A DNA stretch of 10,980 nt, from the NCBI GenBank assembly GCA_003132825.1, contig PKYX01000547.1:1-10980 (forward strand), given 5' to 3'. Below, piece after piece: positions 1-5,750 of the stretch. Made by a program: the position numbers and the translations under genes. Every line of letters starts with the position of its first letter. The first letter of the stretch is position 1. The notes beneath the pieces were generated by a model, which worked only from the letters and a program-made list of their open reading frames with translations, was not told the origin of the DNA and ran no database searches. The stretch is from Acidobacteriaceae bacterium (lineage in GTDB: Bacteria > Acidobacteriota > Terriglobia > Terriglobales > Acidobacteriaceae).

Positions 1-56
1 TCGCCATCCACGCTCCGGCGTCATTCAGCGAGAGTAAAATCCCTTACTAAGAACCC

Positions 57-1031
57 ATGCCACAACTCACTTACCTCGAAGCCATTCGGCAGGGAATCTG
101 GGAAGAAATGGAGCGCGACCCCTCCGTTTTCTGCCTGGGCGAGGATATCGGCATTTACGGCGGGGCGTTCAAGGTCACCCATGGTTTGATCGACCGCTTC
201 GGCCCCGAGCGCGTCATCGACACTCCCATCGCCGAGTCGGCCATCGTGGGCGCGGCGTTCGGCGCTTCGCTCACCGGCCTGCGCCCGGTCGCCGAGTTTC
301 AGTTCATGGATTTCATTGCTTGCGCCATGAACCAGATCAGCAACATGGTGGCCAAGACTCACTATCTCTGGGGCGCGCCGGCGCCCCTCGTTCTGCGCGG
401 TCCGAGCGGCGGATACGTCCACGGCGGCCCCTTCCACTCGCAGAATCCGGAGATGTGGTTCGTGCACAATCCCGGCCTCAAAGTGGTCTGCCCGGCGACT
501 CCCTCCGACGCCAAGGGTCTGATCAAGGCCTCCATTCGCGATAACAACCCGGTGGTCTTTTTCGAGCACAAGTACCTGTATCGGCGAATCAAAGAAGAAG
601 TGCCGGCCGAGGATTACATCGTTCCTCTGGGCAAGGCCCGGACCGCCCGCGCAGGTCGAGATCTCTCGATCATTACCTACGCGGCGCTGGTACATACGGC
701 GCTCGAAGCCGCCGAAATCCTGGCGCAAGAGGGAATCGAGGTCGAAATCTTGGACCTGCGGACGCTCTCCCCCCTCGACCGCGAGGCCATCGCCGAAACC
801 GTGCGCAAGACCAACAAAGTCATCCTGCTGCACGAGCATTCCCGTACCGGAGGCATCGCCGGCGAACTTGCCGCCATCATCAACGAGGAAGCCTTCGACG
901 AGCTCGACGGCCCTATCGTCCGCATCGCCGGGCTCGATTCCGCCGTCCCCTTCTCGCCGCCGCAGGAGGAGTATTTCCTGCCCAAGGTCAGTGACGTCGT
1001 GAGGGAAGCGCGCCGCCTGAAAGCCTATTAG
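57..1031 (+). CDS. 2-oxo acid dehydrogenase E1 component, beta subunit
   Basis: This is the beta subunit of the thiamine-diphosphate-dependent E1 enzyme, which decarboxylates a 2-oxo acid and passes the acyl group to lipoyl-E2 in the cytoplasm. The 324-residue length is normal for the family. The N-terminal pyrimidine-binding half carries the conserved ThDP glutamate in IAESAIVGAA (E60) and the GPFHSQ histidine (H127). The transketolase C-terminal half follows (about residues 190-320, with LDLRTLSPLD and HEHSRTGG). The ATG at 57 gives the family-typical start MPQLTYLEAIRQG, although the Shine-Dalgarno upstream is weak. E1 alpha is not visible and presumably lies upstream of the window. The VFFEHKYLYR region resembles branched-chain/acetoin-type E1 beta as much as pyruvate E1 beta, so the substrate is left open. 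E2, E3 and lipB downstream on the same strand support the complex assignment. Confidence 0.95.
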   Translation: MPQLTYLEAIRQGIWEEMERDPSVFCLGEDIGIYGGAFKVTHGLIDRFGPERVIDTPIAESAIVGAAFGASLTGLRPVAEFQFMDFIACAMNQISNMVAKTHYLWGAPAPLVLRGPSGGYVHGGPFHSQNPEMWFVHNPGLKVVCPATPSDAKGLIKASIRDNNPVVFFEHKYLYRRIKEEVPAEDYIVPLGKARTARAGRDLSIITYAALVHTALEAAEILAQEGIEVEILDLRTLSPLDREAIAETVRKTNKVILLHEHSRTGGIAGELAAIINEEAFDELDGPIVRIAGLDSAVPFSPPQEEYFLPKVSDVVREARRLKAY

Positions 1032-1069
1032 AATCAGCGAGGGACAACCGCCCTCGGCCCGAAGATGAT

Positions 1070-1312
1070 ATGGAAGAGATGCACGAACTGCTCGTGACCG
1101 TGGCAACGTTTTACGCTGAACCGGACTATCTGTTGGCGCGGACGCGCCTGGAATCTGCCGGCATCGAGTGCATCGCGCTGAACGAGAACATGCTTCGCAT
1201 AGCAGGCTGGCATTCGCATATACTCGGCGGAATCAAGCTGCAAGTGCGCGAGTCCGATGCGCAGGATGCGCTTGCCATCCTGCACGAGACCGCCCCGACC
1301 GACAACCCATAG
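1070..1312 (+). CDS. DUF2007-like small protein (putative signal-transducing protein)
   Basis: This is an 80-residue soluble protein with the pattern of the DUF2007 family: a short beta strand (LVTVATFY), a helix (EPDYLLARTRLESAGIEC), a further strand, then VRESDAQDALAIL near the C-terminus. That ferredoxin-like arrangement resembles a PII-like fold. The family's biochemical function is unknown to me. It starts 38 bases after E1 beta and ends 37 bases before the cytochrome gene, so it is probably co-transcribed with both. Two ATGs are possible, at 1070 and 1079. The second has GGAAGAG abutting it, too close to serve as a normal ribosome binding site, so I kept 1070. The family call rests on pattern recognition only. 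Confidence 0.8.
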   Translation: MEEMHELLVTVATFYAEPDYLLARTRLESAGIECIALNENMLRIAGWHSHILGGIKLQVRESDAQDALAILHETAPTDNP

Positions 1313-1349
1313 CGTGCGGCGAGGACTGGAAGACGCCGCAGGAGGACCC

Positions 1350-1931
1350 ATGCGCAGCTTCACTCTCGGAATCATCGTCACCCTGCTGGTTCTTGTTCTG
1401 GGGGCCCTGGCCTTCGCCCTGCTCGGCTACATTCCGAGCAACGCCAATGCCAAACCGTCCCACATGGAGATGCGCGTCGCCATGAACGCCCTCGACGCGT
1501 CGATGGACCGTCATGCCCCCCGCCTGAGCAGCCCCATTCCTCCCACCGACGCAAACCTGATCGACGGCATGAAGATCTACACCATGAACTGCGCCGTGTG
1601 CCACGGCACGCTCGACAACAAGCCCAGCCCTCTCGAGCATTCTTTCTACCCACCCGTGCCCCAGGTCATTCTCCACCCTCTCGATGATCCGGAGTGGCAC
1701 CTCTACTACGCCGTCACTACCGGCGTCCGCTACACCGGCATGCCTTCCTGGGACACCGCCCTGAGCGAGCAGGAGCGCTGGAAGGTGACCGCGTTCCTCT
1801 CGCACCTGGGAAAACTTCCTCCCGCGGTGCGGGACTACTGGAAACAAGCCTACGGTGTTTCCCCGCAGCCCGCTGCGATGGACATGAAGGATATGGACGG
1901 CGCGGGAAAAGCAAGCTCCGGGAACCATTGA
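1350..1931 (+). CDS. membrane-anchored class I c-type cytochrome
   Basis: This is a 193-residue monohaem cytochrome c tethered to the outside of the cytoplasmic membrane. Residues 3-27 form a single hydrophobic segment (uncleaved anchor or signal). The haem motif is CAVCH (C81, C84, H85), and the distal ligand is probably M131 in TGMPSW, which is typical of class I cytochromes. The helix before the haem is IDGMKIYTMN, and a C-terminal helix (ERWKVTAFLSHL) follows. The tail after residue 170 is Met/Asp/His-rich (MDMKDMDG, ending GNH) and lies outside the cytochrome fold. The start at 1350 is supported by AGGAGG at 1340-1345; longer in-frame starts would add a non-protein-like stretch. It probably carries electrons between respiratory complexes, but no oxidase or reductase gene is visible to name its partner. 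Confidence 0.9.
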   Translation: MRSFTLGIIVTLLVLVLGALAFALLGYIPSNANAKPSHMEMRVAMNALDASMDRHAPRLSSPIPPTDANLIDGMKIYTMNCAVCHGTLDNKPSPLEHSFYPPVPQVILHPLDDPEWHLYYAVTTGVRYTGMPSWDTALSEQERWKVTAFLSHLGKLPPAVRDYWKQAYGVSPQPAAMDMKDMDGAGKASSGNH

Positions 1932-2040
1932 CGGCCATGAGCGGTGCGAAAAAGCCGAGATCTCCCCCGAATTCGAGAGGGCCATGGAGAAGCCGGGGGG
2001 CAGGTCAATTCGATTTCCCTACCCATCACACCCGTTTATC

Positions 2041-2319
2041 ATGCTATCGATGGGTCGACGTGCCGCCATTTGGATTTGTCTGTTGCCGCTCCTGCATCTC
2101 TCGGCGTGCGCCATCATCGCGGCCGGGCAGTTGGCGTCCGGTGTGCACTACCTGATCTATGTGGACTTCCCGTTTTCATTGCTGCTCGTGATCTTAGGGT
2201 GGCGTAACGACAATTTTCTACTTTGGTTCGCCAGTCTCGGGACGCTCTGGTGGTTTGTCTTGAGCTGGGCTGCATATGCAATGTTTCAAGCCGGGTGGAA
2301 ATCAGACCGACTGAGGTAG
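2041..2319 (+). CDS. small hydrophobic membrane protein with lipobox-like motif, function unknown
   Basis: I do not recognise a family. From ATG 2041 the product is 92 residues, with a positive N-terminus (GRR), a hydrophobic core IWICLLPLLH, and then LSAC at residues 20-23, which fits a lipoprotein signal lipobox. Two further hydrophobic spans follow (about 37-54 and 59-82, Trp- and Phe-rich), and the protein ends in a short charged tail (WKSDRLR). If the lipobox is used, the mature protein would start at C23; otherwise it has three membrane segments. An in-frame ATG at 1984, preceded by GAGAGG, would add 19 residues, and ATG 2050 would remove three. None has a decisive ribosome binding site. 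Base composition is visibly less GC-rich than in the flanking genes. It may be a real orphan gene, but conservation is untested. Confidence 0.55.
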   Translation: MLSMGRRAAIWICLLPLLHLSACAIIAAGQLASGVHYLIYVDFPFSLLLVILGWRNDNFLLWFASLGTLWWFVLSWAAYAMFQAGWKSDRLR

Positions 2320-2354
2320 CTTGATCCGGTTCGCTCGCGCACCCCGGCAAAATA

Positions 2355-2360
2355 TATAAT
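2355..2360 (+). promoter_or_regulatory. putative -10 element of the E2 gene
   Basis: A perfect TATAAT lies in an AT-rich patch within the otherwise GC-rich gap between the small membrane protein and E2. No good -35 sits 16-18 bases upstream (a TTGATC at 2321 is too far away). It would give a leader of about 45 bases before the E2 ATG at 2414, which has its own GGAAGGA ribosome binding site. This suggests E2 can be transcribed independently of the E1 beta-cytochrome run. Confidence 0.45.
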
Positions 2361-2413
2361 CCAGGTTCGCGCGCCTCAGAGATGAGGGCAGCGAAATCAC
2401 GCGGAAGGAAACT

Positions 2414-3715
2414 ATGCCGACTGATGTCATCATGCCTCAAATGGGTGAATCCATTTTTGAGGGCACCATCACCAAGTGGCTGAAGAAGCCCGGCGACAAG
2501 GTTCAGCGCGACGAGCCGCTGTTTGAAATCTCGACCGACAAAGTGGATGCCGAGATTCCCGCTCCCGCCTCTGGAATCCTCGAAGACATTAAGATTGCCG
2601 AAGGCGCCACCGTGCAGGTCAACACCGTGGTTGCGACCATTGCCGTCGACGGCGAGTCTGCCGCGGTGTCCCCGAAAGCCGCTCCCGCCGCACCGGCAAA
2701 GAAGTCACCCGCGCCCGCCCCCGCCCCAACTCCTTCCCCCGCCCCGCCCCCGGCGACCAAAGATGCCGCTCCATCGGCGCCAGAGGAGGAAGACGACCAC
2801 GCCCGCTCTTCGCCGCTCGTCCGCAAGATCGCCCGCGAGCACAATGTCAATCTCTCCCAGGTGACGGGCTCGGGTCTCGGCGGTCGCATCACCAAGCAGG
2901 ACATCATGGCTTTCGTCGAAGGCCCGGCAGTTGCTGCCGAGCCCGCGGCAGCTCCGGTTCCTGCGGCCGCTCCCGCCCCGGCCGCCAAACCCGCGCCTCC
3001 CCCGGCCATACCCGGCGATCTGGTGGCCATGACGCAGATGCGCAAGATCATCGCCCAGCGCATGATCGAGTCGCGCCGCACGAGTGCCCACGTCCATTGC
3101 ATGTTCGAGGTGGATCTCTCCCGCATTGTGCAACTGCGCAACCGGTCGAAAGCTGCCTTCGAACAGCGTCACGGCGCGCGCCTCACGTTCATGCCGTTCT
3201 TCGTACGTGCCGCCGTCATTGCCTTACAACAGTTCCCGATCGTCAACGCCTCGATCGAAGAGGAGAGCATCCGTTACCATCGCAAGATCAACGTGGGCAT
3301 CGCCGTGGCTCTCGACTGGGGACTGATCGTGCCCGTCCTGAAGAATGCCGGCGATCTCAACTTCCTCGGCCTGCAGCGCGGCATCGCCGATCTGGGCGAG
3401 CGCGCCCGCACCAAGAAACTCAAGCCCGAGGACGTCGAAGGCTCCACCTTCACCATCACCAACCCCGGCCAGTTCGGCGCCGTCTTCGGCCTGCCCATCA
3501 TCAACCAGCCGAACTCCGCCATCCTGGGGGTCGGAGGAATCACGAAAGCTCCGGTGGTGGTCACGGACGAAAACGGCAATGACTCGATCGCCATCCGTCC
3601 CCTCGTGCACCTGACCCTGGGCTACGACCATCGCTTGATCGATGGCGCCGTGGCCGACCAGTTCATGGCCTTCGTCAAGAAAACCCTCGAGAGCTGGAGC
3701 GAGGACGTCGGCTGA
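2414..3715 (+). CDS. 2-oxo acid dehydrogenase E2 component (lipoyl-dependent acyltransferase)
   Basis: This is the core acyltransferase of the complex; it moves the acyl group from E1 through a swinging lipoyl arm to CoA. The 433 residues divide clearly: lipoyl domain about 1-78 with the lipoylated lysine K43 in STDKVDAE; Ala/Pro linker about 80-128; E1/E3 peripheral-subunit-binding domain about 132-168 (SSPLVRKIAREH and GRITKQDI); second Ala/Pro linker about 170-200; and catalytic domain about 203-433 ending in the active-site motif HRLIDGA (H406, D410). There is one lipoyl domain. The start is supported by GGAAGGA at 2403-2409. The lipoyl motif is of the kind often labelled succinyltransferase (SucB) in Acidobacteriota and Actinobacteria, but the neighbouring alpha/beta-type E1 argues for a pyruvate or branched-chain complex. 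The acyl specificity cannot be read from the sequence. Confidence 0.95.
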   Translation: MPTDVIMPQMGESIFEGTITKWLKKPGDKVQRDEPLFEISTDKVDAEIPAPASGILEDIKIAEGATVQVNTVVATIAVDGESAAVSPKAAPAAPAKKSPAPAPAPTPSPAPPPATKDAAPSAPEEEDDHARSSPLVRKIAREHNVNLSQVTGSGLGGRITKQDIMAFVEGPAVAAEPAAAPVPAAAPAPAAKPAPPPAIPGDLVAMTQMRKIIAQRMIESRRTSAHVHCMFEVDLSRIVQLRNRSKAAFEQRHGARLTFMPFFVRAAVIALQQFPIVNASIEEESIRYHRKINVGIAVALDWGLIVPVLKNAGDLNFLGLQRGIADLGERARTKKLKPEDVEGSTFTITNPGQFGAVFGLPIINQPNSAILGVGGITKAPVVVTDENGNDSIAIRPLVHLTLGYDHRLIDGAVADQFMAFVKKTLESWSEDVG

Positions 3716-3762
3716 TTCGACCGGGCCATCGGCTGCTTGCCGACCTCGGACGGTGGCCAATG

Positions 3763-3785
3763 AAAACGCCGCCCCTCGGGCGGCG
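3763..3785 (-). terminator. rho-independent terminator of the phosphatase gene
   Basis: CGCCGCCC (3767-3774) and GGGCGGCG (3778-3785) form a perfect 8-bp GC stem with a 3-base loop. On the minus strand the stem is followed by TTTT (AAAA at 3763-3766 on the + strand), so it fits an intrinsic terminator about 45 bases after the phosphatase stop. On the + strand there is no U-tract, so it would be a poor terminator for E2. Confidence 0.7.
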
Positions 3786-3831
3786 GCCGTCTCCCATGAT
3801 TCTGCTCGCGAAGGAGCCCGGTTTTACTCTC

Positions 3832-4299
3832 CTACGGCCCCATCCGCTTTGACGTCGCTAACACGCGCTGCTCGAGGAACCTCTCCACGCTGCGCACATA
3901 CACTTCAGGAAAGTCCGCCAAAGGCCGTCGGGCCGCGATCAGCTCCATCGCCTGGTCGAGCTTCCAGCTCAGCGAACACAAAACCGCCAGCGCCATCATG
4001 GGTGCCCGGTGAACCCCGGCGGCGCAGTGGATCAGCAGCTTGGTGTCGGCCTGGTCGAGGGCTCGCAGAGCAAAATCCACTCCGCGCTGAAAGACATCGC
4101 CGGCTTTGGGCTGAAAATCGTCGTCAATCGGATTCCACAGCACCCGAATCTCGTGCGGCTTGGCCAGTTCGGTATCGTCAAACTCAACCTGCATGTCGAC
4201 GATGTGCGTCACTCCCGCCCGCGCCACCTCCGCCATGTTGCCCGCGTTCCAGATTCCGCCTCCGACCGCAATCCGGCCGGTGACCCATGTAAACTCCAT
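3832..4299 (-). CDS. dual-specificity / protein tyrosine phosphatase family protein
   Basis: This is a 155-residue cytoplasmic cysteine phosphatase. The P-loop is IHCAAGVHRAP: nucleophile C92, phosphate-binding R98, with the HCxxGxxR signature intact. The general acid is probably in NPIDDDF (D59-D61), at the expected spacing ahead of the P-loop. The N-terminus (WVTGRIAVGGGIW) and the Asn-Met-Ala-Glu-Val helix match small DSPc-type enzymes. The start at 4299 was chosen because homology-like sequence begins there; in-frame DNA further upstream (ATG at 4419) encodes a low-complexity Arg/Gly-rich stretch that does not look like protein. The ribosome binding site is weak. It faces E2 tail to tail and has its own terminator. 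The substrate (phosphoprotein, phosphoinositide or RNA cap-like) is unknown, and no kinase lies beside it. Confidence 0.88.
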   Translation of the reverse strand: MEFTWVTGRIAVGGGIWNAGNMAEVARAGVTHIVDMQVEFDDTELAKPHEIRVLWNPIDDDFQPKAGDVFQRGVDFALRALDQADTKLLIHCAAGVHRAPMMALAVLCSLSWKLDQAMELIAARRPLADFPEVYVRSVERFLEQRVLATSKRMGP

Positions 4300-4829
4300 C
4301 CCAAGATTCCCGTACTCTGTGCCTGGATTTGGCGCAGGACATTCCGCCCACGGGCCAGCAGCGCCTTCTCGTGCGAACGCCCCACCGGCTCGCTGCCTCT
4401 CCCACCGCCTAGTATTCATTTTACGGCATCCCCGCCGGCCCGCTCCGCGCCCGCCAGGCAATCTTTTCCAAGCTCTGGTTCCACAACAGGATGTTCCCCC
4501 GATCCTTGGGGCCCGGGCAGTGTCTTCACCCCGCATCCCAGGCGGTCGACTTCCGGGTTCGGTAGCCCGATTCCACGCGATCCCGGTCCAGCCCATTTTT
4601 CCCGATCGCCGGGCAATCCCGTTTCCGGAGACCGGCCAATCCGCTCAGGGTATAGCCCGCGGATTAGGCGCCGAATTTCTTGAGGCCATCCGCCATGCAG
4701 GAACCGCCGCCCTACCCGACCACCCAGTCAAGCCTTCGATTTCTTTTCCGCGGAGAACTGATCGAGGCCAGCTGGGCGGGTCGACTGGGGCGCGAAGCCC
4801 GCTATAACCCGGTGCTATACTCCCGGGCT
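4300..4829. other. 530-base divergent intergenic region
   Basis: This region lies between the minus-strand phosphatase and the + strand LexA-like gene. Long GC-rich open frames cross it on both strands, but their translations are rich in Arg, Pro and Ser and resemble no protein. A weak minus-strand TAAAAT (+ strand 4418-4423) could be a phosphatase -10, which would imply a leader of over 100 bases. The only convincing element is the extended -10 at 4813-4821. I see no RNA gene or repeat. Confidence 0.5.
4813..4821 (+). promoter_or_regulatory. extended -10 promoter of the LexA-like gene, probably leaderless
   Basis: TGCTATACT matches the TGn-TATAAT extended -10 pattern with one mismatch in the hexamer. 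Such promoters can work without a -35, and no -35 is visible. Only eight bases separate it from ATG 4830, so transcription would begin at or within a few bases of the start codon. There is no Shine-Dalgarno. A second weak hexamer, TATAAC, lies at 4803-4808. Confidence 0.6.
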
Positions 4830-5546
4830 ATGAAATTCAAGGTCCTGCAGGACAACCTGCGCCAGACCCTGCGGTCCCGCATCGAAGCCGGCGAGCTGAC
4901 CGGACTCCGACTCGCCAAGGAGACTGGCTTTAAGCAGGCCCACATCTCCAACTTCCTCAACCGGAAGCGCGGCCTGAGCATCGAGGGCATGGATAAAGTG
5001 CTCAAGGTGCAAGCTCTGTCCGTGCTCGACCTGATCGATCCCGGCGAGGTCAACAAACGCGCCAGCATCGTCCCCCCGAGCGCCGACGAGTTCGAAAATG
5101 TGCTTCTGGTGACGGGCGCCGTCGCCGCCACCGAACCCCTGATCATGAGCCTGCGGATCAAGGAAGTATTGAAGTTCAAGAAGAGTTTTCTGAAGAAGCT
5201 GCGTCCTGCAATCGAAGGGCACCGAGAGAACTGGGAACGCTTCGTGCTCATCCGCATGGACGGCCACGAGGGCGCGAGCATGTATCCTCGCCTCTTGCCC
5301 GGCGTTACCGCACTGATCGACCGCCACTACAACTCACTGAAGCCTTACCGCAAGGGAGAGTCCAATATGTACGCCGTGGCCAGGAACCGAACCTGCACCG
5401 TGAAGTACGTCGAAGAGGTCGGCCGCCATCTGGTTCTTCGTCCTCACAACCACGCCTACCCGGTCGAAGTGATTCCCATTGCAGAGGGTAAGACCGCTGC
5501 CGACTACCTCATCGGCCGCGTGTGTTACGTGGGAATCGAAACCTAA
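4830..5546 (+). CDS. LexA/CI-like transcriptional regulator: HTH plus S24 peptidase-like domain
   Basis: This 238-residue protein has an N-terminal helix-turn-helix (about residues 24-50; LRLAKETGFKQAHISNFLN is the recognition region) and a C-terminal S24/LexA-like domain. In the latter, GASMYPRLLPG places S150 as the nucleophile and TVKYVEEVGRHLVLRP places K192 as the general base, matching the Ser/Lys dyad of LexA. The linker contains VAATEPL (98-104), which lines up with the VAAGEPL cleavage region of E. coli LexA, but with Thr in place of the scissile-bond Gly. The family includes SOS and phage repressors that self-cleave under RecA; whether this one can is doubtful. The start at 4830 is chosen because upstream in-frame sequence is not protein-like and the promoter abuts this ATG. 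It stands alone, convergent with the GH3 gene, and no phage genes are nearby. Confidence 0.85.
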   Translation: MKFKVLQDNLRQTLRSRIEAGELTGLRLAKETGFKQAHISNFLNRKRGLSIEGMDKVLKVQALSVLDLIDPGEVNKRASIVPPSADEFENVLLVTGAVAATEPLIMSLRIKEVLKFKKSFLKKLRPAIEGHRENWERFVLIRMDGHEGASMYPRLLPGVTALIDRHYNSLKPYRKGESNMYAVARNRTCTVKYVEEVGRHLVLRPHNHAYPVEVIPIAEGKTAADYLIGRVCYVGIET

Positions 5547-5581
5547 GTGCGAGCGGGTTGGGGAGTTGTCCGGATCATTCT

Positions 5582-5650
5582 GTCAGGCACGTTACCCGAA
5601 GGGAATGAGTCATCATAGCCTGACGATGGAACCAAATTTTCCATCGTCAG
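5582..5650 (+). other. two overlapping inverted repeats (alternative RNA hairpins) after the regulator gene
   Basis: CTGACGATGGAA (5620-5631) and TTCCATCGTCAG (5639-5650) form a perfect 12-bp stem with a 7-base loop. The upstream half of that stem overlaps GCCTGAC (5618-5624), which can instead pair perfectly with GTCAGGC (5582-5588); a small CCC-GAA-GGG hairpin is nested inside. The two pairings exclude each other. The element sits in the 204-base gap between convergent genes. It lacks a U-tract, so it could be an mRNA-stabilising or Rho-dependent 3' end for either gene. Confidence 0.55.
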
Positions 5651-5750
5651 TCAGTTCACCGAGGGGCGCCCCTTGCCATCCTGGACACTTCTCGCTGCTT
5701 CCGCTCGAACTAGCTTGGAGGACGCGGGGAAGAGTGGCTCGTCGCCTGCA

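Noticed and set aside
1..56. Possible tail of an upstream E1 alpha gene
   Set aside because: Stops occur in two frames (for example ending at 38 and 50), but about a dozen residues are too few to recognise the C-terminus, so no gene is called.
21..1106. A 361-codon minus-strand open frame across E1 beta
   Set aside because: It is a shadow of the E1 beta gene, has no family motifs, and spans both ends of the real gene.
2690..3010. Low-complexity Ala/Pro repeats in E2 as a DNA repeat element
   Set aside because: These are the normal flexible linkers between the lipoyl, subunit-binding and catalytic domains of E2.
4680..4829. N-terminal extension of the LexA-like gene to ATG 4680
   Set aside because: The added 50 residues are low-complexity, the extended -10 lies inside this stretch, and the HTH begins normally from 4830.
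5662..5673. Palindrome AGGGGCGCCCCT between the regulator and GH3 genes
   Set aside because: It is a 12-base GC palindrome in GC-rich DNA with no repeat copy or promoter nearby, so it is not distinguishable from chance.
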